Assembly (NCBI GenBank): GCA_035578905.1
Contig: JAQJVL010000109.1
Location: 1,898,566 to 1,962,565 of the forward strand
Direction of reading: 5' to 3'
Length of the DNA: 64,000 nt
Source of the DNA: Stictocephala bisonia
Lineage: Eukaryota > Arthropoda > Insecta > Hemiptera > Membracidae
Both the position numbers and the translations under genes were made by a program. A model generated the notes under the pieces. That model saw only the letters and a program-made list of their open reading frames with translations. It was not told the DNA's origin and did not search any database. This document shows positions 10,241-23,010 of the stretch, one piece after another. Numbering within the stretch: position 1 is the first letter of the stretch; the number at the start of each line of letters is the position of its first letter.

Positions 10241-13200
10241 CGTAAGCCGCCTTATTAATAAGTGTAACTAAATAAAGAGGAAATTGTGGGGAACAGATAA
10301 AAATAATTGATATTGTTGATATCGTCATAATTCGATGGTGGAATATTATTAACAAGCTTTGATCGTGATCAAATAACTCCAGCATTTAATATTATAGCAC
10401 ACCTTAGTTAATATATGTACAAGATTCATTGAAAACCGAACAAAAGCTTTCCTAAAAATAATTTAACTGTCCTGTGTGACCAAAGTTGCTATTAAACTTT
10501 TACTGTTTTAGTTTTAGTTTAGGATTATAATAGTACATAAACACTTTGGTTTACTTACACATTCAGTAACAAAATGTCTATACGCATATTTATAATTGCA
10601 TGTTTGAATAAATTGTGTAACGTAATAGCATATAATCACGTGAGAACACGTATTTCATAACAGTTATTATTTGTTAAAACTATTCATAATTAATAATTTA
10701 CTAAATTAGAAAATCTTTTACAGCCCCATGTGACTTTTATATTACAATGAGCTTTCATTTACTGAACTATTTATAAAGTAGAATTATTATTTTACAGAAA
10801 GATCAAGCCTAGAAGATTGGATTTGGAACATGTTGATATCACGTTGAGAAAAAAATTTTTATGTTTAAAATTATGTAAGACTAAGTTAATAGTTTATTTA
10901 AGTTTTAAAGGTGTTCGGTCAACAATTATTTTTGAAATTTTTGACTAAATTGCTAGTCTTCTTATAAGTAATTAAAGTATTGAAGGAAAATATTTAAAAA
11001 ATCTCTAGTGAGATACGGCTACTTAAAATGACTGATAAAGGTACATAAATCATCAAGAAACCGAGCAATATGTTTATTCAAATTTTGATAATATAGTGGA
11101 CAAACTTACTAACCAATATAATGTAGAGTAAAATAAAAAAAGGGTTTTTAAGTGTAACAAATCTTTTTTATAAATGAGGTCTGTACAGATTTTAAGTTGA
11201 AACTTACACAGTTATCTTTGGCATAAAGGGTATATAAATAGTATATAAAAATTCTTAACAACACCTCATCTCACCAAAATACAAATTCATTTCCCATAGT
11301 AGACCAAAACAAGTTGGATTCAGCCCACCATCTAGCCAAAAAATATATACTGAGTGTATATATATTAATATAATTGTAAGTAATCAGTTGTTTTATAATT
11401 TAAATGTTAAGCTTATATTCTATCTAAACATATCTATATTATTTGTTAAATTGTTATGTTTTGGTTATATGACTTTGTATTGGTCCTTGCTGACAGGTGA
11501 TTGTGAAATTGTTTGTGTCTTTGTGAGGCTGGCTCTTCGCTACTCCTAGAAACATTTATGTGAAATCTGTAACTAAATTCTTTATGCAACTATTAGACTA
11601 TTCCGCATTAAAATATACCTATTATAAAAAACCCCAAATGATTAGCAATAGCTAAATACCCAGTAATATCACACTATCCCAAACCAGCGAAAAATCAAAA
11701 ACCAGGAAAGTAATTCGTGAATACACAGAGATGATTTGCTGGAACAGTGAAATTCCATAAAAACATCTCCTTATAACCTGAATTACAGCAAGAATGGCAA
11801 TAAACCGAGGGGTGGAGAGTTTATAGAGTTGAATGTTCTCCATAATTCCTGAGTGATTTAGGAGGCATTGTACCAGCTGTAATACCACAACTTTCAGCTA
11901 ACAGTTTTGTTTAATTTGACCGGCACAATCTTAGGTATTGAATAATTACAGCTTATAACCAACACAACATTGAACACGAAACTAAGATGAAATTGTTCAA
12001 TAAAAACGCTTAACCCATGTTTAATTGATAAGTGGGTCAGTCAGACAAGTCAATATTTAGTCAGTGATTTATAATTGTGAGTGTGTAAGCCTGACTGGCT
12101 TGGCTGCGACTAATAATTTTATATCTCTCACGAAGTAATGGTTCTCAGTGCCCAAGCGCATTAAGCATTACGAAGTCGATCTCGATCGAATGTACAAGTG
12201 ATTTTTAAAAATACAGTGAAAGTGAAATTGGTCGAAAGTTATTTTACGATATTTATCACAACAATGCAGGTTATACAGCAACAATTTAACTGAATAACTA
12301 CACTTATGGATTATTTGTGTTTCCGTATTTTCGTTAATCATTTGTGTGTGTTTCAAGATGTGTTTTAATTTTAAGATAAATAGTATATAAATAATCCTGA
12401 TCATATAATAACTACAACAAAACAATCTTCACATTTATAAATGTATATAATCAAAACTAAAACTAAAAAAGTGTAATATTCTAAAATAATAAAACACGAC
12501 TAAAAATGTAGTAAGTTGTTTCAAATGCCTTAAAAAAGAGGTTACCGTTGATTCTAACTAAAAATACAGTGTATAAGTGAGAAAAGTTACACAGTTTATA
12601 AATTTTTGTTTCGATAATAAGTACTATTTTACTGATATTTCATAATAATAGCTGAATGGTATTTGATATCCGTGTGTAAATTTGGAACTTCTACACACGA
12701 AATGATACCAAACTTAACCAAAATCAGCAATAACATCCAAACGCAGTCAATAGCCACTGTAACAAACAAGTTGTTTTGATTTAGGTTGGCGATGGTGACA
12801 ATTCCTCTCCATTTAACACAAAGGACAGAGCCGACATTGTTGACATTTCAGGTACTATTGTCTGAGGAAACCACACAACTCATGCCGTCCCCACACACCC
12901 CTTGACACCGCCTGTATAACACCCCCACTAAGGGAGGGTAATACGTAAGCAGTTAAAATTATCACATTTAATATGATGTTGAAACTTATTTTTAGTTTTA
13001 TTATAAATGTACATTTTCAATACATATTGATAATTGTGTTTTTACACTATATCGTTGTTGTGTTGATTGATACGGAAGCTTAACTCTAACATTTTTACGA
13101 TTTTTCAAACAAGATTGTTCCTGCAAAAAAATTCTATTTTTCCATTAAAGATTTATTACATTACCAAATTTTTGTCTTAGGAGGCCCTCATTGTTTTATT

Positions 13201-13769
13201 GTTCAGTACATACTGGAGAGTGTTGGCCAGAGGTAATTTGCAAAAGGTTCGATGTTTTAATTATTTACCACGGATGTTCACTCATTTATCCATTAAATTT
13301 AGAAACAAAAAATGATAATTTGATCAATATGAGCTGTTAGACTAAACGTGGATACCACACCACTACGAGCCCCAAACCACCTAGGAGCAGCCATATACAG
13401 ACGAGTATTATTTTAAATGAACCGAACTGTGCGAACTTTAAAAGTAGAGAGAGAGCGAGAATCAGGAGTCTCTCGCACTTCCACATACCTCCAAACTAAA
13501 CGGGCTTGTGCAGTCTTAATAATATTCCATACTACTAACTGATATAATATATAGTATATATAAGACAGTAATAATTACATAACCTAACTTGTTTAGGCTT
13601 GTATACGAAAATTGACAAAAGTGTACACTTGTATAAACAATACAATTTATGTGATAACAGTTCAAGGCTTTTTAGGTTCTACCTTTAGACTACTATCTAC
13701 ATTAAGCATATAAACAATGTAATAATTGTTCTAATTTTATAAGATTAACCAAGAAACATGTAGTATAAT
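10241..13769. other. AT-rich intergenic DNA, no gene seen
   Basis: About 3.5 kb without a recognisable coding domain; frames of 78 and 85 codons on the minus strand (11,652-11,888; 12,168-12,425) are low-complexity and show no motif. A short GC-richer stretch lies at 12,780-12,950. No repeat of this window was recognised here. Confidence 0.45.
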
Positions 13770-13875
13770 AGTGTGCATGCCGGTCACGCCATAGGGGTGC
13801 TACGCAGGGTAGAAAGCCGGTCGTGATGGCCAACTCCCCACCGGACTATATTCCCCGGCACACCCTCACTCACTG
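13770..13875 (-). repeat. Family C single unit, diverged
   Basis: On the minus strand this reads GGGAGTTGGCCATC followed, after an insertion, by GGCGTGACCGGCATGCAC, matching the GGCATCCCC-GTGACCAGCGTGCAC part of the family C unit. Like the 20.3-kb copy it carries GGCCAT where the array has GGGCAT. Confidence 0.5.
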
Positions 13876-15124
13876 TCCACACTTGCTGGACATTTGGTTT
13901 TACACGACATAGACTGTCTTTTTAAAATCTTTTACCAATCGAAAAATCGATCAAGGATTTCGCCAATTTGCTCAAGTGACTCATAATACTCTTTATATTT
14001 AAGTTTCAAATGAAATTTTTGATTTAATGTATAATCTTATAAATAAAGTGAAATGACATTTTTAGACATCATAAAGACTAATAATGTGTCAACATAAAAA
14101 TATTGAGTGAACAACATAGATTTATAGCAAACCCAATAAAATTTTTCCTTTAAGTATTTTTTTTTTAGTGTTTAGAAACTAAATACTGCGTTACAGCCTC
14201 AATTGAACTATTTTTAATCGCCATTTCAATTTGCATCACCATATCAACTAAAATCATCCTAAACTGCATGTAAATAAAATTTAATATTTTCTAGGTTGAA
14301 GGAAAATAAAATGAATTATAGTGGGCTCTTAGAAAATACATTGATTAAGTGTTTAAAATGTAAATTGATTTTAATATTTTAGAATTGTTAGTGAAATAAT
14401 TTACTAAAAAATGAATGAGAATATTCATATAAAAATTATTATTATTTGTGTAAACCTATTAAAGATACAATAAATAATTTATTAATTATGATTGTCATGT
14501 AGTCATTAGATATTCACTCGAAGAAAAGGAATGTTTCTCTTAAAATGCACCTTTCAAGAATATGGTTATTGATTACTGTAACAGCTGTAAAAAAATAATA
14601 AAAAAATATAATATATGTACTATATGATATTATTTGTTAATAATAATCCTAACGCGATCCAGTACAATATTTAATTAACAAAGGGAAACAAAGGCAGACG
14701 CCATTTCCTTTGGCTAAAGAAGTTTAAGGGTAAGTTACAAGCCCTTAACATAGTTACGCTCTTCCTTTGCTGCCTAATGTAACCCTAATAAGAATTTACG
14801 AATTATTATCTTTAGGGTTTACATTATCCATCTTTGTGGTACGATGAGCAAAAGTCCGTTTCTGAAATAAACATTTGAAAGACATCTATTTTTAATAATA
14901 TAGTACAGTTTTTATTGTAAAACAGAAGGAAGAGAAACAGATGTATAAGAAAGTGATGGAAAAGGTAAATACATGGATGGAAGTAAAATAACAAAGAAGT
15001 ATGAAATAAGAGGAGACTAGATATAGGAAATAAAAAATTGAAGAGTGGACAGTTTTCTATCTAGCAAAGAAAATATTATGGGATCGGAATATTGGATGTG
15101 AAACGTAGATATTGATATAAAAGA
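13876..15124. other. AT-rich intergenic DNA
   Basis: Nothing recognised apart from a slightly GC-richer segment at 14,680-14,790. Confidence 0.5.
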
Positions 15125-15500
15125 TGTATCATCAATCAATCTTACTATACGGAACGGAAACGTGGTCTTGGACCAAAGGTGATTTAAACAGATTACAGGC
15201 ATCAGAAATTATATTTTTGAGAGGAATAGAAAATACTATTAGAGGAGATGAAAAACGATTTAACTAGGGACTGCTACAAATGACAATGGAACCAAGAAGG
15301 AAACAGTGGATGGGGCATGTGAAGAGGGTGGGAAATAATAGTTTGCCGAAGATACCACGAGAAAGAGGAATAAGAACAGAAGGGAGACCGAAAGGAAGGC
15401 GGGAGTATGAAGTGTGGCAGGATTCGGAGAGAAGAGGATTGCAGAAAGATAACAGGAGGAAGAGGAAATCTAGAGGGTTAGACAACAATGGAGGAGGCTA
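15125..15500 (+). pseudogene. LINE reverse-transcriptase C-terminal remnant
   Basis: One frame reads LLYGTETWSWTK, then LNRLQASEIIFLRGI, a TAG stop at about 15,265, and continues with RRKQWMGHVKRVGNNSLPK and EGRPKGRREYEVWQD. This order (YGSETW, then EMRFLRR, then WxGHVxRM, then GRPRRRW) is the well-known thumb/C-terminal signature of endonuclease-type non-LTR retrotransposon polymerases found in many invertebrates. The catalytic domain is absent, so this is a 5'-truncated copy with at least one internal stop. The downstream 115-codon frame from 15,280 is this remnant, not a host gene. Confidence 0.75.
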
Positions 15501-16374
15501 TTTACCTACGAAAACGGAAACGTCAAAGGATGACTACAGTATACTAAGGTACTCCCATTGTACTGTACTAATTATAACTATTCTTGAACTAACCTGTTTT
15601 TTAGAAATAGAAAGCGGTGGAAAATAAGTCGTTGGTGTTAATTTAATTCCCAACGTTCAATTTAAAACTACTGCATATAAATATTGTGAGGCAAAACATT
15701 GAAAGCGTTTTAATTTTATTGATGGAAAGATTGAAATGTGTCTCAATATATTATTAAGTAGGACCAAATAATAAGCATACTTCAAGATTTTTTTTTCTTA
15801 CTGTAAGAAAAAAAATTTCAATATTGCAGACTCTAGCCAATAAATACATTTTTTGAAATCCGGAAGTGGTATTAATATATCAATGACCGATTTAATTGTT
15901 ATTTAAATCATCTAACTGATGCTACGAACATACAGGTTTTGTTTATCAATATTACATAACTATGTAACCAATAAAATAATATTGATTGACACGTTTTTGA
16001 GGAATAACATCAATATCAATGAATAATGTTTCATTCATGTGAATTAACTGGGCGCCTTGAAAGAGGTTATTAGAGACATGTTGAAGTACAATATATTAAA
16101 ATAATATTATAACTGCTATAGAGTAATAAGCATCCAGCCATATTTAAAATTCACAAAAAGAGAACTCAAAAGAAAGTGTTACCAAGAAAGTAAATGCTCA
16201 TCAAAAACCAAATTATTTGTAAAATAGATGTTTTAGGATTTAATCGTTTAAGGTTTCAAAGATATTCTCAAAATTATTTTTAATTGAGATCATCTATAAT
16301 ATATATCCACTCCGTACCTGCGAAACGCGTTATCATTATTTTTACATTGAAATATGATTGAACTGGTAGACCTT
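15501..16374. other. AT-rich intergenic DNA
   Basis: Includes a small perfect palindrome at about 15,787-15,812 (TTTTTTTTCTTAC, one spacer base, GTAAGAAAAAAAA). No gene seen. Confidence 0.45.
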
Positions 16375-16606
16375 GTAGAAAGCCACGTGGGTCCCAAGGT
16401 GAAACAACTGAAACCAATACTACGTGGTTCGGATTCCACGTAAATTTGCAGGTCCCTTAGTTGGCCTGGCTATTGGGCTATTAATTAATGGCTCATTTCT
16501 AGGAACAGAGTTGATTATAGTTAGTAACAATGACTACACTACTTCATCTTTACTCATCACACTTATTATTCCTCATATTCGCCCATATCTTCATGATTGG
16601 TCTTAA
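16375..16606 (-). repeat. Family A repeat, inverted
   Basis: Reverse-oriented relative to the 3.5-kb copy: ACGTGGTTCGGATTCCACG, then GGTCCCTTAGTTGGCC, TATTGGGCTATTAAT, then CTCATATTCGCCCATATC. The hairpin CGTGG-TTCGGAT-TCCACG resembles a tRNA T-arm and B box. A 60-codon plus-strand frame (16,424-16,606) lies entirely inside it and encodes a hydrophobic LAIGLLIN peptide shared with other copies. Confidence 0.75.
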
Positions 16607-17900
16607 TTATGAATAATGAATAGTAAAAATTATATTAGAATATTATAAAGCAGTACTGATAATTAAGGGTTTCAACTTTAGACATACTACTGTTCTACAT
16701 GTGTATTCCCCCCCCTCCTCTCACAGGAGTGGTGTTGACCTTTGTTGTACACCGTTGTTCAGAAAGCAGCTGCCAACACGTCAATACAGCACGTCAAAGG
16801 AATCACGGTTTAGCTGCAGTGGCAGTTCTCGGGTATACAGTGTTCTCCCTTTGAGCGGGATTGAAAGCTTTCACAGCCTTACTCTGTTTTATATGTTAAC
16901 AGAGAGAAGTGAGCAGCTGTCTTGACTTGACTTTTGGTGGGGAAAAGTTACATGTAAGTGCCAGAACAAAAAAGTCACTGTACGATATGGAATATATTTA
17001 TTGGGGGTGTAATTTAGTAAATAATACTAAGGACCTATTGATTTCCTTACGTATCTAACGATATACCGAATGACTATTACATTTTGATTTGAAGTATGAA
17101 ATCAGTTTTTCATCTTAGTACTCACGTCAAATAATATATGTTGTTAACACAAACCAAGAACAAAATTAATTCAGACCATTGCAACGAACAAGAATCTTCA
17201 TTTACAAAAGAGAAAGCCCTGACTCACTCATAACTAACTCTCCTATTTCCCGTAATCCTAGAGAGCTGAAATTTGGTACAATTATTTGCTGTAGGCTAAG
17301 TAGGAGAATAAAGTCTTTTCAACTTAATAAAATACTCTTAAAGGGTACAAACCACCCCTAAAAGATAGTTCTATAAGGATAACATTAGGTTGATTTTAGT
17401 AAAATAATATCAGCTTGTTGATTTGTAAATAATCAAGCATGTTTTTTTATAAGTTTGTCAACTCAACACATTTTATGAAATCAGTATGGAAGTTAGCTTA
17501 TGCATCACAGAGACCCGCTAAGAATGGATTTCTCGAAATTCCATTAATATTGGGTAGAGACAGCCACTAAACGTTTCATTTTTTTCATGGAGTATCATTG
17601 GCATTAATTTAATTTATTTAAAACTGTTGGTAGAAAAAAAAAAACCATAAACTAGCAAGACGATAAAAAAGCTTGGCTAATTTAGTTTTAATTGTGAATT
17701 GTTTTATACCACTTCTACTCACTTTCTTTGCACCATCCCAAAGTAGACTTGTAGGGGTTACTAGACTGTATCACTTTGTTATCTTGGAGGAGGGCATAAG
17801 GCTGTGCTTTTTTATTGATGTTATGGTTTAGAGAGAACCATGGAGGGAAGGGTAAGCAAGCGTGTAGAGAACCACTCCATAGGGAATAAATGCTGTTGGC
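16607..17900. other. Intergenic DNA, mixed composition
   Basis: Two short plus-strand frames (16,701-16,925, 74 codons; 17,179-17,361, 60 codons) lack recognisable domains. The second has an unusually regular hydrophilic composition and GC content above background and may be a repeat fragment. A GC-richer segment at 17,730-17,890 is unassigned. Confidence 0.35.
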
Positions 17901-18147
17901 TTTTTTTCTTTTTTTTTTTTAAAGAGAGGCTGATCTCCTTTTTAACCTTACTCTGCCCACTCTTCATAGACTATTCATCTGTGCGAGGAACTTAATAAGA
18001 CAGAGTAAGGGGGTGAACCAGTACGGTAGAAGTTGAATATTACTGATAAATATTTCCAGTCTAGGCCGGATTCGAACCAGTGCTATCTCTAACCCAAGCT
18101 CAAAGTCCTGACGCCTCAGACTTCTCGGCTAGTTATACTGTACTATA
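17901..18147 (-). mobile_element. tRNA-headed SINE, minus strand
   Basis: Read on the minus strand from 18,147, the head contains an A-box-like TAGCCGAGAAGTCTGAGGC (18,112-18,131) and a perfect B box GGTTCGAATCC (18,068-18,078). A body of roughly 150 bp follows and it ends in an A-rich tail, seen here as the T tract at 17,901-17,922. The long gap between the boxes suggests a class II (Ser/Leu-type) tRNA ancestor. The two polymerase III boxes plus poly(A) tail are the standard SINE layout. Confidence 0.75.
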
Positions 18148-18164
18148 AAAACTAGAAATGGATC

Positions 18165-18305
18165 AGCTGATAGCCATCGGCTGTTCATTTGTCATTGGGC
18201 TTTTAATTAATTATACGTTCGGCCTTATTTTGTAAAAATGACTAAATTCACTTATCTGCACTAATCAAACTTATTAAATATCCATATTCACCCATAAATT
18301 GACGT
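18165..18305 (-). repeat. Family A repeat, diverged inverted copy
   Basis: Contains ATTGGGCTTTTAATTAAT and later CCATATTCACCCATAAA, collinear with TATTGGGCTATTAAT and CATATTCGCCCATATC of the 16.4-kb copy. The T-arm-like hairpin has decayed. Confidence 0.4.
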
Positions 18306-18704
18306 TCTTAAGTATAAATATATCAAAAATAAGGAATTAATAGATTTAGTATACGTTTCTGTAAAAACCAGGAAACAGTTACTGCGCTGTTGAGTTGTCA
18401 GTCATTAAATTACTAATAAAGATACTGTATTATGGAATAGTTGTAGCAAGTTTAGTTACTTGGATCTCCTGAATATATCGGACTTATCCTGCCAAACTAT
18501 CTATTATTGATATCTCTAGTATCTGAGTAATACAGCTGATACAGAGGTTTTATAATCAGACATATTAATCCTATGTTTGATAGTTAGTATTCGAAACAGT
18601 GGTAGGGACCCTGTGTCCGTACATGTGGAGGGTATATGTAATTAATAAGGCGGTTTTATATTTTTAAATCAATGTATAAAAATAAATAAATTAACTCTTT
18701 CATT
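18306..18704. other. AT-rich intergenic DNA
   Basis: Nothing recognised. Confidence 0.5.
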
Positions 18705-18705
18705 A

Positions 18706-18772
<67 letters not shown>
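18705..18772. repeat. A tract plus (TA)n microsatellite
   Basis: About 18 A residues followed by about 24 TA dinucleotides. The composite could be the tail of a lost retroposon, but no body is recognisable upstream. Confidence 0.95.
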
Positions 18773-18774
<2 letters not shown>

Positions 18775-19085
18775 CGACATAACTCACAATTATCAATTTT
18801 ACTGCAAGCTTTTTAGTACAAAATGAAATACCAGATATTATATCCAATAAAAATAATTACAGTGACAGCTAAACAATATTTTTATTTGTAGTGAGCAATA
18901 AAATACAAGCTATTATTAATCGATATACTGAAAAGATCGATTTAAAACTGAAAGTTAGTATTCGATAAATGTATCGATAAACGCTTACGCAACTGCTTTC
19001 CCGTAATAATTCGAGGGCATACTTTGATGTGTACACCTTTTAAGCACTCTGTAAATCGATAGTCCACACAAGCTCATCACTATGA
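18773..19085. other. AT-rich spacer with ATCGAT words
   Basis: Contains several ATCGAT/TATCGATA words between 18,918 and 18,985. No gene seen. Confidence 0.4.
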
Positions 19086-19885
19086 TTACCACTGGGTGTG
19101 GTATGGCTGGGTGGGATGGTCTATAACACTGTGTGGTATGGGTGATTTGAGGACCATTACCACAGTGCGTGTATGGGTGGGTGGAAGAGAAATTACCACT
19201 GTACGTGTGTGAGAGTTAGAGTTAGAGTTAGAGTTAGAGTGTGTGGGAGGACCATTAACACTGTACGTGTGTGGGTGCGTGGGAGGACCAATACTACTGT
19301 ACGTGTGTGGTTGGGTAGGAGGACCAATACCATTCTACATGTATGGGTGGGTAGGATGGTCAATAACACTGTTCGTGATATGGGTGGGTGGGAGGTCTAT
19401 TACCACTGTACGTGTGAGGGTGTGTGTGAGGGCCATTACCTCTGTACGTGTGTGGGTGGGTGGAAGAGTCATCACTACTATTCGAGTATGGATGGATGGA
19501 AGGGCCATTACCACTGTACGTGTATGGTTGAATGAGTGTACCATTACTACTGTTCTTGTATGAGTGGATGGAGGAGCCATTACCACTGTACGTGAATGGG
19601 TGTGTGGGAGGGCCATTACCTCTGTACGTGTGAGGGTGGGTGGAATAGTCATTACCACTGTACGTGTATGGATGGGTAGAAGAGTCATTACCATTGTATG
19701 TGAATGGGTGGGTGGAAGTGCCATTTCCACTGTACGTGTGTGAGTGGGTGGGAGGACCATTACTACTATACGTGTGTGGGTGGGCGGAAGTGCCATTACC
19801 ACTGTACGTGTATGGGTGGGTAGAAGGGCCATTACCACTGTACGTCTTTAGGTGGGTGGGTGGGACGTACCAATGTACGTTTATG
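19086..19885. repeat. M36 minisatellite, locus 1
   Basis: About 22 copies of a 36-bp unit with core ACCACTGTACGTGTATGGG followed by TGGGTGGGAGG-CCATT. An internal run of the hexamer GAGTTA (about 19,209-19,238) interrupts one unit. Because 36 is divisible by three, long frames appear on both strands (up to 178 codons), encoding periodic peptides; these are not genes. Confidence 0.95.
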
Positions 19886-20279
19886 TGTAGGGTCATATCA
19901 ATTTTTAGGATAGTAAACTATTTTACTGAAACAATTTTAACATTTTCGTCCCCATATATTAAAAAAAATTAGACAGAATAGTGTATGATTAATTGGGTGA
20001 TATTATATAACTTAAATATTAAAATTACTGTAAATGTTACATTAAATAGCAATTCAGATGAAGAAATAAGGAGTGAAAGGTTTGATATATTCACATTAAA
20101 GACTTGGTTAATATAAAAATAGGGTTTTGCAATAATTGCAGACACGACAAAGACCCAGAATTTTAATAATATTTTTGTACACTAGACATGTTTTCAGTCA
20201 TTTAAGCAATACTGTTGTAAATACGCAATCCCATAACTTGGAACTGTAACATTATCTCAACTGTGACAGTAATTCAGAG
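19886..20279. other. AT-rich intergenic DNA
   Basis: Nothing recognised. Confidence 0.5.
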
Positions 20280-20410
20280 TCAATTACTGTAGCTAGACGT
20301 CAGGAAGGGTTGATAATAATTGTACGGGGGCTAACTGGCCATCCCCCAGGAACCCGTAACGTGACCGGCATGTGCTATTTGTACAACGCTTCCTGCAAGG
20401 ACCTCAGTCT
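20280..20410 (+). repeat. Family C single unit
   Basis: Shares GGGTTGATAATAATTG, GGCTAACTGGCCATCCCCC, CGTGACCGGCATG and ACAACGCTTCCTGC with the unit of the 8.7-10.2-kb array, in the same order. A lone unit, presumably the dispersed form of the family. Confidence 0.6.
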
Positions 20411-22769
20411 GGTTATTGAAAGGCCTCCCTTTAACCACTGGGTTGACTCATTATCAATATACTAGTTACTGTTAGTTCAGAAACTATGTATGCCCATTTT
20501 GAAGGGCCACGTAGAAGCCAAGGACTCTATCGTTTTACTCATTAAATTGTACGTTAAACCATTTGCATATTTAAATGTTATCATACGTTTCAGTAATTTA
20601 ATTTTAACATGGCTGGAACAAAAAAGTATCGGCCTTTTAACTAGTTTTCACCGTGTGTCAACTTTACGCTTTATTTCTAAAAAAAAAAGTTAATATACCA
20701 CATTGGAATAATAATACGTAATTAAACACATTGACAGGAATGTATTTTTTTACAAGTCTTATGCAATCTATATGAATCTATAAATTGTGAAGAAAATTGT
20801 CTGTTGCGAATAAAGCCTTTATATATTTATTTACGGTTTTTTTTGGGATACATTTACGGGTTGTTGAGTAGTAAAGTGTACATTTGATGCACAGTGAAAA
20901 TTTAAAATTTCTGTCTTTTTTTGTTCCAACTAAGATGAAAATTATTGAAGCTAATAATACAATTTATAAAGAAATACATTATAACCTACAATTAAATAGA
21001 AATAGTGGTTTTATTGCATTTTCATAGGCCTCTTAGTTTCTAAAAAGGGCCTATGAAACCTTAAACTAGGGCACACATGATCTCTGCGTTGAAATTAATT
21101 ACTTACAGCATCAAAGTAGCATGAATCCAGTAAATAAACTGATACAAAAATTGAATAATTAATTTGGAAACAAACACATGAAATTATTTATCAGTATATT
21201 TCATTCTCAGCCATTTTTTTATTCCTCAAGAATTCGTTATAGAAACCATCTCTGTGAACAGTACCAGTTACAAATATGTAAAATAAATTAAATTCCTTAA
21301 GCTTGCCACATTTTACACTTAGTTAAATATTTGCTCACCAAATATGCCACTGTATTTATAATAATAACAATGATCATATATTCTTTAAATTCATTAGGCC
21401 TATACCAATTTATAAATAAAAATTAAACATATATTGCAAGTTAAATTCAAATTGGACCCCACTGAAATTTATGTTCTGTAACTTAGCTGGGTTACAATGA
21501 TGTAAGATTGTTGTGAATGAACTTGTTCAAATAAATACATTTTTTCTATTATAATTTTTGTTATGGTTAGTTATATTATAGTTCGAATACCATACGAAAT
21601 TAGTCTAACATTAAGTCATTTCTAGTTCTTGTAGCAACCAGGGAGGACAGCTGCTAATAAGGTCAACACAAACCCGCAGAAACATTTTCAATTAACTTTG
21701 TATGGAAAAAGGTGCCAATAGAAAAAGTTTTTAGTTAAAAAAAATTAATTTAAAATTAAACACGATCTTTTAATGAAGGCCGTGTTACTCCTATTTATTA
21801 ACAAAGAGGAAGTAATTTCAAACACAAATTCACTACGGAGACTGCCCAATCAGTCTTCAGATCGTGACTGGAATCACAAATACTCGACTTATGTCTCACG
21901 GCGTTTCACTGATCCAGGAAGTAAGGACACCAAGATTTGATATCTGTAAGAAAATATATCGTTTAAAATGCCATGCCAAAATTTAGGAAAATAAATGAGC
22001 TCCAAAAATGGTTCTTATATTTTAATGCATATTCTGTGAATACACTGATTTAATTGAGAAGTGCTGTTGTTGATGTCTTCAGCAGTCCGAGAATGTTTAC
22101 ATTGTTGTTGGTTTTCGCCAGATGCACTGCAATTAGGTTCAATGTTACTCCATGTAACTGACACTTCCATCCATCCAAACAAGTACGGTGGTATTGTCAC
22201 TAGCTAAGCGATACTAACGTATATACTTTTGAAATCAAATTAAAATCAAACGAAAGATTGTGCAAGAGCGTTCAACAGCAATTATTTTTTACACCATGTC
22301 AAGTAAGGTTGTTAAATCAAAAGTGTAATTGTTTTAGCTTTGGGAAATTGAGCTTAAAGTTTCCTTGTAATTGTATAACAGTTACATTGGTATTGTGATT
22401 TAACCAAATATAAAGATAATCTTGTGATTTGATTCCATCCAATGTGATCTTGACAAGAGCATATTATCTTAATACAAGTAATTTAAGTAAAACTATTAAA
22501 GCATACAACATTTTCCTAAAGATCGTTCAGAAGTTGTGATATTTTTTAAAATGAATTATTTAATGAATGCGATAATTTAAAACATGAGAGTGAGTGTGTA
22601 GAATTATGTCTAGATCACCCGTTGTATTTATACTGTGTAGTCCACAGCCTCAAGCCCGATATAATAAATTTGTGAGATACTATGCAACAGGGATTGTACA
22701 AAATTGTATATTAATATTCAGGTTTTAGATGCCGACAAAGTTTGAGTGTATTTTAAGGCAAATATGAAT
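20411..22769. other. AT-rich intergenic DNA
   Basis: No gene recognised. Contains an 11-bp inverted repeat (TTTCATAGGCC at 21,020-21,030; GGCCTATGAAA at 21,048-21,058) and the small repeat annotated separately near 21.85 kb. A 61-codon minus-strand frame at 22,015-22,200 has no known motif. Confidence 0.45.
21838..21910 (+). repeat. Short dispersed repeat, mate of 1.2 kb block
   Basis: GCCCAATCAGTCT-TC-AGATCGTG-x-C-x-GGAATCA is collinear with the minus strand at 1,150-1,225, with an internal deletion of about 10 bp. Confidence 0.5.
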
Positions 22770-22988
22770 TTTTTAGTGAACGTTGAGTACGGATGGACAA
22801 TGTAGTCTTGTTACTAACTGAGTTAGACTTAGATTAGAAAGGACCATTATTATTAGACTGAAAGCTACGGAAACTAAGGGATATAGAGATTTACGTGGAT
22901 TTCGAACCACACAATATTGGTCAGATTTTCAGCAAATTGACAAGCCTGATAATCTGTTCTCTTCCCTAAACAATACCAGGACTCTGAC
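22770..22988 (+). repeat. Family A repeat, 5' half split by LINE
   Basis: Landmarks TTACGTGGATTTCGAACCAC, TTGGTCAGATTTTC, GACAAGCCTGATAATC and GGACTCTGAC match the family A order and then stop at 22,988. The family continues at about 27,510 (GACTACCACCCAACATGGAC), giving an exact insertion point for the LINE between them. Confidence 0.8.
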
Positions 22989-23010
22989 AATATTTCTTCC
23001 CCCTCAGTCT

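Noticed and set aside
11652..12425. Minus-strand frames of 78 and 85 codons as possible genes
   Set aside because: No domain, low-complexity composition and lengths expected by chance in this amount of DNA.
12671..12699. 8-bp inverted repeat CGTGTGTA / TACACACG
   Set aside because: Too short to be notable in AT-rich DNA of this length and without any associated feature.
19335..19896. Frames of up to 178 codons encoding threonine/histidine/proline-rich periodic peptides
   Set aside because: The 36-bp repeat period is a multiple of three, so any stop-free unit gives a long frame; several frames on both strands are open at once and composition follows the DNA repeat.
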